64,000 nt of DNA from Epinephelus fuscoguttatus. Taxonomy: Eukaryota > Chordata > Actinopteri > Perciformes > Serranidae. Shown piece by piece: positions 36,359-46,335 of this stretch (position 1 is its first letter; each line of letters begins with the position of its first letter). The stretch spans positions 30,804,996-30,868,995 of the forward strand of contig NC_064756.1 in assembly GCF_011397635.1 (NCBI RefSeq), given 5' to 3'. Below the pieces are notes generated by a model. It saw nothing but the letters and a program-made list of their open reading frames with translations. It ran no database searches and was not told where the DNA came from. A program made the translations under genes and the position numbers.

Positions 36359-38145
36359 TGGGGTGCCGTTTGTAAAGAGTCTCACGCTGAAAATAACATC
36401 AACATTTTGCCACATTTAGCTTCAAACAATGTTTAAAAAAGTATTGTGATTTTTTTAACGTCAATATTTGTTAACTTAGAAATATATTAAATAGTTAAAT
36501 CTAAATATTAAATGTGGCACCTAAATGTTAAATGTTAAATCTAAATATTAAATCTAAATCTAAATCTAAATCTAAATGTTAAATCTAAATATTAAATCTA
36601 AATCTAAATGCTAAATCTAAATCTAAATGCTAAATATAAATATAAATGTTAAATCTAAATATTAAATCTAAATCTAAATCTAAATGTTAAATCTAAATGT
36701 TTTGGGTGAAACTAAATATTTAGCTAATATGCAAATTCACACTGCCGGTCACCGGAAGTACCAAAATAAAAGCTCGAGATGGTCAGACTGTTTATAGAAT
36801 CAAATAACGAATTAAAACCAACTTATCGGGGGAAATGGACACTTGAACATACATTAGCGTGATAATAACTACCTAAAATAACAAGAAACGTGTTTGGAGA
36901 AATTTTATTTGACGTGTACTTTGAGTTGTTAGTGTCCCTTCGGAGGGATTAACAACCTAAACTAAGCTAACAACCGTCAGTTCTTAGCCCCGTTAGCAGT
37001 GTCTGTAATGACTCATTAACTCTTAAACGGTCCGTGAAAAAAATATTTTTTTCCAGCGGATGTCTTAGTTACAACATGATTGAGCTAGCAAAGCAGTTTT
37101 GTGTTGCGATGTGGTATTTATTCAGTTTTGGGAAATCACGATGTCTAGAAAGCACCAGTGGCGCAGCAGCAAAGCTATCAGGGCGTCATCTGTTAAATGT
37201 CTCCCATTGTCGGATACGACATTAAACTACTCCAGTTAGCTCAATCATGTTGTAACTAAGACATCCGCTGGACAAAATATTTTCTTCACGGACCGTTTAG
37301 AGTTAGTGAGTCATTACAGACACCGCTAACGGGGCTAACAGCTAACAGTTAGCCTCGCTAATCTACGATAACCATGTTATTAATTTCAGACCATGATAGT
37401 AATGTTTGTTCAGTCATAGTGTTTATAGGCTTTACAAACACCAGATTAGTCTAAACGGTGATACAGTGACGTGAAAAACGTGAGATGTGCATATATATAT
37501 ATATGTTGCTAAACTCCGCTGGTTTTCTACCCGGAAGTATTTGTAAACAACAAGGTGATTCCCTCAGAAGGGACACTAACAGCTCAAAGTACACATCAAA
37601 TAAAATTTCTCCAAACACGTTTCTTGTTATTTTAGGTAGTTATTATCACGCTAATGTATGTTCAAGTGTCCATTTCCCCCGATAAGTTGGTTTTAATTCG
37701 TTATTTGATTCTATAAACAGTCTGACCATCTCGAGCTTTTATTTTGGTACTTCCGGTGACCGGCAGTGTGAATTTGCATATTAGCTAAATATTTAGTTTC
37801 ACCCAGAACATTTAGATTTAACATTTAGATTTAGATTTAGATTTAATATTTAGATTTAACATTTATATTTATATTTATATTTAGCATTTAGATTTAACAT
37901 TTAGATTTAGATTTAGATTTAATATTTAGATTTCATATTTAGATTTAACATTTAACATTTAGGTGCCACATTTAATATTTAGATTTAACTATTTAATATA
38001 TTTCTAAATTAACAAATATTGCTGTAAATGTGGTAAAAGGTGACGTTAAAAAAATCACAATACTTTTTTAAACATTGTTTGAAGCTAAATGTGGCAAAAT
38101 GTTGATGTTATTTTCAGCGTGAGACACTTTACAAACGGCACCCCA
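36359..38145. mobile_element. 1.8 kb near-perfect palindromic (foldback) element
   Basis: The ends are TGGGGTGCCGTTTGTAAAG and its complement CTTTACAAACGGCACCCCA, flanked by exact 6-bp direct repeats TATGTA (36353-36358 and 38146-38151). The arms are about 580 bp each (36359-36940 and 37562-38145) and highly alike. An inner inverted repeat at about 37009-37090 and 37234-37320 encloses a loop of roughly 140 bp. Each arm includes a TAAATC-type tandem tract. There is no coding region. A further copy begins at 63625. The core resembles the middle of the MITE at 44439-45268. I cannot name the family. Confidence 0.8.
36525..36705 (+). repeat. TAAATC-type tandem tract in palindrome left arm
   Basis: This run consists of AAATCT, AAATGTT, AAATATT and AAATGCT words. 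The inverted equivalent lies at about 37810-37985 in the other arm, and a longer version at 63785-64000. Confidence 0.85.
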
Positions 38146-38151
38146 TATGTA

Positions 38152-38540
38152 TGAGCTTAGTAACTTGATGGTCAAAAGTCATTTTATGGTCAAAGATGAT
38201 ACCAAGATTCTTATTGACAGATCTGATATTTGAGTGAGGAGGACCAATTAACTGATTAGCCGCAGTGGTAAAGTGACCAGGACCAATAAAAAGAATTTTT
38301 GTTCTATCAGGGTTCAAGTGTAAGAAGTTAAAAAACATCCAATCTTTGGTGGTAGGGAAGCAATCGTGGAGGGAGGACAATTGTTTTAGGTAATTGGCTT
38401 TATCAGAGAAGTAGATCTGTGTATCATTGGCCTAATGGTAATATCACGTGTCTTGAAAGCCGCTGAACAAATGGCCCACAGGAGGCCTGTTGGTCCAAGA
38501 CTGACCCCTAACCCCTGAGCTGAGGAGAATACACAGTTGA
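38152..38540 (-). mobile_element. L2-type LINE continuation, B-C interval
   Basis: The minus-strand frame has FNFLHLNPDRTKILFIGPGH and NLGIIFDHKMTFDHQV. It aligns with 30480-30850 of the A-B interval and shows that the palindrome entered this LINE. Confidence 0.78.
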
Positions 38541-39565
38541 CCTAGGGCTAAGTCACACTCCCCTCCACTCACTCAGACAAAATATCAACATTCAGTGACC
38601 GGCGCTAAAGTGGGTGTTACAGTACACAGCATTTTGCAGAAGGCAACTGATGATTTTGGAGACATAACGATCAGATGTCATTGAGAAGTAACCATATTAA
38701 TCATTTTATTGTTGAGAAGGTTGATGAAAAGCTTAAATTACAAGCCAAAATTTACAGGTCCCAGTGTAAGTGTGATAAACCGCATCTTGTTGCCATTAAA
38801 TTTAAGGTTTTTGGCTCAGAATATGAGAAAAGGATAAAAGCCTTTTTACCATCTTTACCTGTTAGTTTGGTGCTATAGTATTTACATTGAATCATTCAGC
38901 ATAACGTTTGCCAACCTTTGTTATCTTTGCGATTACAGATTAGTTAATGAAGCTAAGCTCCAGAAGTTAACGTTAGCTTAACTAGAGCCCTTTGTACAAC
39001 AGCTTACAATGATGTACGATCACCAAAGTACAAAACTAAAACAAAATAGGCTAATGAACTCCCAGCAAACAAGGTGACATGATGAACAACGCAGCTAGGA
39101 CCTAACGTTAGGCTAACTTTAGCTAACGTTAGCTAGAGATGTTAAAGATAACTTTATATTTCTTTCCAGCAAAGACATGATGATGATTTACCTTAGAACC
39201 CTGTTAATCTTATTCACGAGTCAATGTTGTGGTCTACCGCACAACTTTGTTCAAAGGTGACACTTTTCTCAGTTGAGATGTGGTTTACTGTGGGAAAGGG
39301 TAAAAAATACACCCAGTCACCCAGCCTCTCAGGATACCTTGTGTCAGAGTTGCATGTACCCCATGCACACAATTTGGCGATTTTTAAACTTAAAATCTCA
39401 GAAAAAAATCATAAAACCGAATGAAACTGACTTTATGTAATGCATTTCAATGGACGTCCAGGCAGAGAATGTCCAAGTGCATGGGAATGGCTATACGCAC
39501 TGTGATGGCTCATCACGTTTGAGGGCAGGGCTTAGCCATAGGTCAATTGTTGGTACAAACATTGA
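38541..39565. mobile_element. Insertion with P-element-like ends
   Basis: This is absent from unit A, where CACAGTTGAAATGTC is continuous (30845-30859). The left end is GACCTAGGGCTAAGTCAC and the right end GGGCTTAGCCATAGGTC, an inverted pair. The right end resembles the end of the THAP-bearing piece at 46320-46343 (GGGCTCAGCGAAAGGTC). The interior is mostly non-coding, with GCTAACGTTAGC words near 39100-39135 and one short frame (38675-38878) without recognised motifs. The family call rests on the ends. Confidence 0.5.
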
Positions 39566-39672
39566 AATGTCTATTTGTCAGATAAAAATGAATCTAGTTT
39601 AAAGCTGTACCTGAAATGCCAACCAAATCATGCAACCTATAAAGTAAAATGGCATGATCGATGGTATTAAAG
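39566..39672 (-). mobile_element. L2-type LINE piece before foldback copy 2
   Basis: This carries the minus-strand AFDTIDHAILLYRLHD block, matching 30851-30958 almost base for base. Confidence 0.75.
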
Positions 39673-40152
39673 GCACAACGTGATTTTGCCAAGTAGGACA
39701 TGCTCCTGGATCAATATCCCACATCGTGATCCAGGACCAATATTGCAATCAACCAATCACAGCCCTCTGACATCATCAGCGTGCTGTTCCGATGTTTCTT
39801 TCAAAATTCCTATATGCTTTTTCAGAGCTAAGCTAGTTTTTCAAATTGAAGTTAATATAATTGAACAAACTTCTCAGTAACACTGAATAAAAACCTTGTA
39901 AGCTGCTGCAAGGTTAGCAAGTTAGCTTGCTTGGGTGGCTTTGCTAATGAATAAACTTACCAATAGACAAAAATATTAGTGAGCAAGCTTGCTAAGTAGG
40001 CATGCTATGCTAACAAGTAAGCTTGCCAATAGGCTGTTCACTGACAAAGAGGGTAATAGCATTTTGTAGTTGCAAATTCCTGCAATTTACACATTTTTTC
40101 CTCCTTTTTTCTGTGTTGATCCTGGACAGAAGCACATATGTTGATCCAGACT

Positions 40153-40183
<31 letters not shown>

Positions 40184-40943
40184 CGTTTATTCTGGATAAT
40201 TTGTTTATGTCAACATCAACAAAGCAGTGATGGTCCTGGATCAACATCAGCGATTCTATGCAGGATCAAAATGGCAATGACGGTCAAGATCAGCCTAAAC
40301 AAATTATCTAGAGTCAGCCTAGTATTGATAGTCCTGGATCAATATTGACAGTGTATCCAGGATCAGCACAGCAAAGATGTCCATGGATTAACCTAAACAA
40401 ATGATGCAGGATAAAAATGATGATGATGGTTCTGGATCAACAAACAAATTATCCAGGGTCAAAATGGCAGTGATGGTCCTGGATCAACACGAGCACTGCA
40501 ATCTTGCAAAAACAATGATCGGAATAGGCTAGATGCATCTGCAAAATGACATCATCCTTCCTCTTAATGAACAGTATTTTAACCTATTGACAAGCTTACA
40601 TGTAAGCATAGCACACCTACATAGCAAGCTAACTTGCTAATATACTATCAACAAGTTTACTTGTTAGCAAAGCCAACCCGATTAGCAAGTTAACTCGCTA
40701 ACCCTGCAGAAGCTTACGAGGCTTTTGTTCAATGTTACTGAGGATTTTGTTCAGTTGTATTAATTCCAATTTAGAAAACTAGCTGAACTCTGAAGAAGCT
40801 CAAAGGAATTGTTGAAAGAAGCACAGGAGCAGCACACTGATGATGTCAGAGGACTGTGATTGGTTAATGGCAATAATGGTCCGGTAATGCAATGTGGGAT
40901 CTTGATCTAGGAATATGTCCTACTTGGCAAATTACATTGTGCA
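39673..40943. mobile_element. Foldback DNA element (copy 2)
   Basis: This is the same element as 30959-32223, at the same LINE position and with the same 9-bp flanks (39664-39672 and 40944-40952). It is about 1.27 kb. The two copies therefore come from one insertion later copied with the unit. Differences are small substitutions and short indels, mainly in the TCCTGGATCAA-rich middle. The left end GCACAACG is closer to the right end than in copy 1. Confidence 0.75.
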
Positions 40944-41065
40944 GTATCAAAGGCGGCAGTTAAATCAAGGTGAATAAGGATGGAATATTCACATTTATCT
41001 GCATGCATAAGAATGTCTTAATAATGCAGTCCCCGTTGTCTCAGCTGGCAAAAATCAAAGATAAT
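40944..41065 (-). mobile_element. L2-type LINE continuation after foldback copy 2
   Basis: This is the counterpart of 32224-32345, truncated at the same point, so the truncation predates that duplication. Confidence 0.6.
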
Positions 41066-41460
41066 GCCAGTCTCCTTGGGTCTCTCCCCTGGCTACCACC
41101 GGGGATGAAATATCTGGACATAAGACTGACGACAGACAAATTAATATAAATTCAGTGCTCCAAAATAATAAGACTAGCTTTGTCGTGGAAAATGTTGAAT
41201 TTATTTCTGTGGGAGCAAATAAATATAGATTAAATAGATGATTTGTCCACTTGTATAAATTTGAATTGGACATGTAAAGGCCTTCCCTGTGAGTTCAGCA
41301 CACCCAATGTGTCAGCTGGAGTTTTGTTGTCACTGACAAAGGCAGCATAAATGGACTCAGATCCCCACAATCCTCTGTTTCTCACAACTATGTTTCTCTG
41401 ATCACCACCTCAAATCACTGCTTTCTGGAGCAGCAATAGGGGTAGTCGCTCCACAAAATT
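41066..41460. repeat. Unit-shared spacer segment (copy 2)
   Basis: This is the counterpart of 32346-32725. It runs directly into the unit leader with no Harbinger insertion. Confidence 0.6.
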
Positions 41461-41683
41461 ACAACATTGAAACCTCTCTGTCTCTGTTACTCTCTTGCCG
41501 GCACTTTTTAAAAATGTAACAGTTAATGACTTAAGGGCCTAATGATTTACTTTATTCATCAGGTGTTCAGTAGTTTAGAATAGCAATAAAATAAATTATA
41601 TTCCAGACATAAGTATGGTATTTAAACTTTAGTATTCTGCAAACAGGGTTATTTTGAAACCACATTGCATGATAAATATGTTT

Positions 41684-41824
41684 CTCTCATGATGTCAGTT
41701 TGGTCACACCAGCTGACGTATTGTGCTCTTTAACCTCATGAGTCATCTTTGTGTTGATGGTAAATGCCAATAAAAGGCAGAGTCTTTTCAGTGCGCCTTC
41801 CAACTCAGAGCAGTGAGGATGAGA
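41684..41824 (+). promoter_or_regulatory. Conserved upstream block of receptor C
   Basis: TGACGTA and TGAGTCA are intact. Copies C and D share a short insertion (GGCAG(A/G)GTC) after the CAATA box, which groups them together here. Confidence 0.5.
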
Positions 41825-42008
41825 TCACACACTGCAATAGCTATGCAACTAGAAATACATTTGAATCAGTGCATAGAACTTTATTTAAATTTTGCCTGGT
41901 AACAAAAACATTTCTTTCAGGTGAGGATCCTTCATCAGTTTGTGTGAGTTTGAGTATTGAGAAACATATTTCTTTCAATAGGTGAGGCAACAACCTAAAG
42001 AAGACGGT

Positions 42009-42956
42009 ATGATTATGTATTCAAATGCATCTGCTGGGGAAATTCTAACACTGGCACTATTGGGTTTATCTGCTACAGATATTTATCCAGCATTTATATT
42101 TGGTGCACTTACTTATTTTATTATTGTATTTTGCAACATGTTGGTTTTAACAACTATTGCTGTGAGTAAAAAGCTACACAAGCCCATGTTTATCCTGCTG
42201 TTCAACTTGCCCATTAGTGACATGTTGGGTGCTACAGCATTTTTTCCTCAGCTTCTTCTCACCATTGTGACACAGAACAGGCTGATTTCATATCCTGCAT
42301 GTATTACTCAAGGTTTTCTGGTTCACTTTTATGGTACAGGAAACCTGCTGATCTTGACTGCCATGGCATATGACAGATACATTGCTATATGTTGTCCTTT
42401 AAGGTATAATACCATCATGAGTCCACATAATTTAATCAGAATTATTATTGTGATATGGTTCCTTAATTTCTCAATGATATTTACATTGTTTTTTTTGGTT
42501 GTGCGGTTTAAAGTTTGCAGGACAAATATAGTGGATTTGTACTGTAACAATCCATCATTATTGAAACTGGTCTGTGAGGACACCAGATTGAACAACTACT
42601 ATGGAATGGCTATTATAATTGTGCTTCAGGGTGGACCACTGTTGATAATAATATACACATATGCACAGATCTTGCGTACATGTGTCATGACTAATCATAC
42701 AGATGCCCGGAGAAAAGCCATTCAGACATGTGGTACACATTTAGTTGTTTTCTTAATTTTACAAATCAATACTACCTTTACACTCATTGCTCATCGTATT
42801 GAGAGTGCATCCCCTTTCATCAGAAGGGCTCTTGGTGTGTCAGTCTTAATATTTCCCCCTTTTTTGGACCCAATTATATATGGACTGAAAACAGCAGAAC
42901 TAAAGCAGAGCATGTTACTGTACCTAAAAAGAAAGGCTTGTTCGACCAAGTTGTAA
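42009..42956 (+). CDS. Odorant receptor, tandem copy C
   Basis: This is an intact 315-residue receptor. The codon that is the outer ATG in the other copies is GTG here (41982-41984), so translation must begin at the inner ATG (42009) or two codons later. This sets the start for the whole array. TM4 reads WFLNFSMIFTLF like copy A, while TM5 reads AIIIVLQGGPLL like copy B: a mosaic pattern. The second extracellular loop (CNNPSLLKLVCED), DRY and DPIIYG are the same as in the sisters. AATAAA lies at 43091-43096. Confidence 0.93.
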   Translation: MIMYSNASAGEILTLALLGLSATDIYPAFIFGALTYFIIVFCNMLVLTTIAVSKKLHKPMFILLFNLPISDMLGATAFFPQLLLTIVTQNRLISYPACITQGFLVHFYGTGNLLILTAMAYDRYIAICCPLRYNTIMSPHNLIRIIIVIWFLNFSMIFTLFFLVVRFKVCRTNIVDLYCNNPSLLKLVCEDTRLNNYYGMAIIIVLQGGPLLIIIYTYAQILRTCVMTNHTDARRKAIQTCGTHLVVFLILQINTTFTLIAHRIESASPFIRRALGVSVLIFPPFLDPIIYGLKTAELKQSMLLYLKRKACSTKL

Positions 42957-43578
42957 TCAGTTTTCAATTTTGATTTGAAGGACTACAGGAATCACAGCCA
43001 GTGTGGAAATCTTGTGCATGTCTCAACACTGACTCAAACATATGTGTGAGGAACTGTAAATGTGCAACCCCTGTTATTTCTTGACACTGCAATAAAAATA
43101 TTTGTTGCCAAATTTCATTGTGTTCAACAGGACTCTAAATGTTTTAATTAAGCAATATCACTTGAGATTATGCTTCGTAGTGAATATTAACACAGCTGTG
43201 ATAAAGATAATCACAGCTGATAGTAAGCAGCAACATTATGATTTGTTTGTTTATCCAGCGCGACATACTGGTTTTGCATTTGACGGCTCTGAAAACACCC
43301 TAAATGTCACTCTTTATCCTGAAATGTGATTATTTTCCCTTATGTGACCCAAATGGCATAAACCTATAAAAATACTTGAGCTGCCACTTCAGTGACTAAA
43401 GAACTGCAAAACAGGGAAAACTCACTGCAAATGTGGGACATGCATCATAATTACAAGTTTAAGACTAGTTTACAATTTGCAGTTATTTTTCTTAGTTTTG
43501 TTTGCTGTTTAAATTTGCTGTTGAATTTACAGTTCATATTAATTATGTTACTAAGAAAAGCTTTATTTGTATAGCACT

Positions 43579-43580
<2 letters not shown>

Positions 43581-43610
<30 letters not shown>
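43581..43610 (+). repeat. (CA)n microsatellite
   Basis: A pure CA run lies at the 3' tail of the LINE copy in the C-D interval, directly before a MITE. Confidence 0.9.
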
Positions 43611-43612
<2 letters not shown>

Positions 43613-43955
43613 GGGCTCTAGTTTTGCAGACTGGGCGCAGCGGAGGCGCAGCGCACCTGCGCTTCGCCAACTGGGTATGGCCAGGCGGATTTTGTAAGTT
43701 TGGCACACCGTGCGCCCTGGTTTCAGTTGGCGAGCTTTTAGCGCACCTTCGGCGAAGCCTTTTGGCACAAAACTGTCACTGCGCCAAGCTGGATCTGTCG
43801 ACGCCTCCCCCTGCTGTGCCGCCACACCCATGTCAGCGCACCTCGGTCTGCCAAACTACCAAACTGAGCCGCCTCAGGTTGCGCTGCTCGAAACTAGCTC
43901 TGCGTGGGGTTCGCCACCCTGCGCCACCCTGCTCTGCGCCGGGAAACTAGAGCCC
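43613..43955. mobile_element. GC-rich MITE with GGGCTCTAG ends
   Basis: The left end is GGGCTCTAGTTTTGCAGACT and the right end GGCGCAG-type sequence reading CGGGAAACTAGAGCCC. Direct repeats AAT (43610-43612 and 43956-43958) flank it, a 3-bp duplication as in PIF-Harbinger elements. At 343 bp it is strikingly richer in GCGC words than its surroundings. Frames through it are by-products of composition. Confidence 0.75.
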
Positions 43956-44438
43956 AATATCTCAACTCAAACTCAACTCAAATTTATCTATAAAGCACAA
44001 AGTGCTGTACAAAAGGAATAAAATGCTAAAAAAATAATTGGCACAGCTCACACATTAAGAGACACAACACACATGCATGCATCAGGGAAGACCACATCAG
44101 GGGGACTCAAACGCTAATGAATAAAAGTAGGTTTTGAGCCTGGACTTAAAAGAGTTAATGGTGGGGGCAGATCTGAATGGGAGGGGGGAAGCTGTTCCAC
44201 AGTTTGGGGGCACAGCAAAGGCATGATTACCACTGAGCTTAAGTCTGGAGCGTGGGACAGCTAGGAGACCCTGGTCAGCTGACCTGAGGGACCTGGGCGT
44301 AGAATAAGGGGTTAGAAGGTCTGACATGTCGGACGGGGCTAGACCATTAAGGGCTTTGTACACAAACATTAGAACCTTTAAGTCAATACTAAACTTTACT
44401 GGCAGCCGGTGGAGAGAGGCCAAAACAGGTGTGATATG
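43956..44438 (-). mobile_element. L2-type LINE, C-D interval: C-terminus and 3' end
   Basis: The minus-strand translation has HITPVLASLHRLPVKFSID, VYKALNGLAPSDMSDLLTPY and SFKSRLKTYFYSLAF, the conserved C-terminus of L2-family ORF2. The CACTTTGTGC(T)TTATA-type 3' end is near 43995. It is split from the rest of the LINE by the next MITE. Confidence 0.82.
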
Positions 44439-45268
44439 AGGCCCGTTTCCACTGCAGGAACTTCGGGGTAATTTTACGGCCGGGGCCATTGGTGCGTGTC
44501 TCCACCACAGGAACCACCCCCAAAGGACAGAGTTCCGGAACTTTTACAGGGGCTAAACAAGTCCCTGCCTCAGAGTTGGTACTCAGAACGGCCCCGAGAA
44601 ACTCCTGGCTGGGGCTTGGGGATTACTTGGTGCTGACTGGATATACTCAAGGCGGGATGTGACGTTTTGTAAATAACAACATGGTTATCGTAGATTAGCT
44701 GGGCTAACCGTTTGCTGTTAGCGGTGTCTGTAATAACGCCGGTCACGGTCCGTGAAAAAAATATGTTTTCCAGCGGATATCTTAGTTACAACATGATTGA
44801 GCTAGCAAGCAGTTTTGTGTTGCTATGTGTGGTATTTATCCACCTTTGGGAAATCACGATGTCTAGAAAGCATCAACTGACAGGGACAGCTAAGCAAAGC
44901 TAACATCAGGACGTCATCTGTTAAAAGCCTCCCGTTGTCTGATATGACATTAAACTACTCCAGTTAGCTCAATCATGTTGTAACTAAGACATCCGCTGGA
45001 AAAAATATTTTTTTCATGGACCGTGGCTGGAGTTATTACATACACCGCTAATGGCTAACAGCGTCCCTACGCCCCTACGTCGCCCCAGTCAAAATGGTCG
45101 GGCAACGATTATGTCACATACAGAGCCCGGTAACTTTACAGGAACCTTCCTCCTACTCTACCCTCTCAGTGGAGACACGGCGGTTGAGAGGGCCGAGTGA
45201 GAGGACATTCCTGTAGTAGTTCCTGCCCCCCAAATAGTACCAGGAACTTCTTCAGTGGAAACAGGCCT
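44439..45268. mobile_element. MITE with AGGCCYGTTTCCACTG ends and palindromic core
   Basis: The ends are AGGCCCGTTTCCACTGCAGG and the complement of AGGCCTGTTTCCACTGAAG. LINE sequence resumes on both sides. The outer parts are typical of a teleost Harbinger-like MITE. The middle (about 44670-45063) is a separate inverted repeat with arms 44706-44806 and 44965-45063. It is closely similar to the core of the palindromic element at about 36980-37390. No coding region is seen. Confidence 0.72.
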
Positions 45269-45500
45269 ATTGTCTCTCCTTCGGGTACCTGTGAGGAGCC
45301 CAGCAGCGGCGTTCTGAACCAGCTGGACTGACTAATACTAGTGTACAAAGAGTTACAGTAGTCTAAAGAGGAGGAGATGAGAGCGTGGATGACTATCTGC
45401 AGGTCTTTGAGGGAGAGAAATGGCTTTATTCGTTTGTCAAACTTAATGCAGAATCAAATATCACGCCAAGATTTTTGACATGGGTTTTTTACATAGTTAG
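45269..45500 (-). mobile_element. L2-type LINE continuation, C-D interval
   Basis: This continues the L2 sequence of 43956-44438 on the far side of the MITE (AGCAGCGGCGTTCTGAACC, then the run to TTTTTGACATGGG). Confidence 0.65.
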
Positions 45501-46335
45501 AGAGACTGGCCAATCATAACATTACATCGGGCCAGGGTCCGACAACAACACAGCTGTGCTCCATTGACTCTAATGCAATCGTTTCAGGTTTCCTTTAATT
45601 TCAGGCTGGTTTTGTGGATTTGGAGCTAAATGTTGTGCCTGGGGCACGTTGTGTATTAATGATACTCGTTACCTGGAGAGGTTGGAAAAAGATAAACAGT
45701 TCTTCCATCTTCCAAAACCAAATCAAACCCTGAAAAGTGTAGGGTTAGCTAGCTAGCTACTGAAGCTATATCTTACTGAATGTATACACATGGCGCTTTT
45801 GCTTTTTAATGATTGTAACACTGAAAAAAGACCGACCCTGCTGTACAGGAACCAGTGAAGGGAAGCAGGGAAACTTTGCTGATTCAACCAGCTGTGTGTC
45901 ATGGCATTGTGTGCAGATGAACATTTTTGACTACCCTCAGAGATCCCTCTTTGTCCAGTGGCGGAGGTCTGGGTGCTGGCAGCACAGAGCTGGTTCAATA
46001 TCTGCGAAGTTTCCCTTTATATTTATTGTCTTCTGTGCCGATCAGCAGTGATGTGGTGGTTCACTTTTACATTGTGATCTGTAGCCTATAGTTCAGCTTT
46101 AGCGTCAAACTGTCTTTGTCATTTTAACCTGTTTTTGCTGCTGAGTCAGTTTGACATCCTGGATATATCATTCAAACATATACTGTAGACCCCTCTGTCT
46201 GTTTCTCTCCAGAATCACTATTTCAATTTTCCAAAAATATGAAAATATTTCTCCCAGGAGTGCAGTTAGTTACAGTGTGGGCTCCATGCTGACTCCGACA
46301 GCTTGTAGGACCATCACAAAGGGGCGGGGCTCAGC
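45501..46335 (+). mobile_element. P-element-like remnant with THAP-type finger
   Basis: At 45631-45740 a plus-strand frame reads CCAWGTLCINDTRYLERLEK, then QFFHLPKPNQTLKS. The spacing and the NDTRY...LPKP pattern resemble the N-terminal THAP finger of teleost P-element/THAP9-like transposases. The right end, GGGGCGGGGCTCAGCGAAAG then GTC, matches the right end of the 38541-39565 insertion. The left end was not found, and the transposase body is missing. LINE sequence lies on both sides. Confidence 0.5.

Noticed and set aside
43451-44021. Overlapping 100-130-codon frames on both strands near 43.5-44.0 kb
   Set aside because: They arise from the GC-rich MITE and CA repeat; no protein family is visible.
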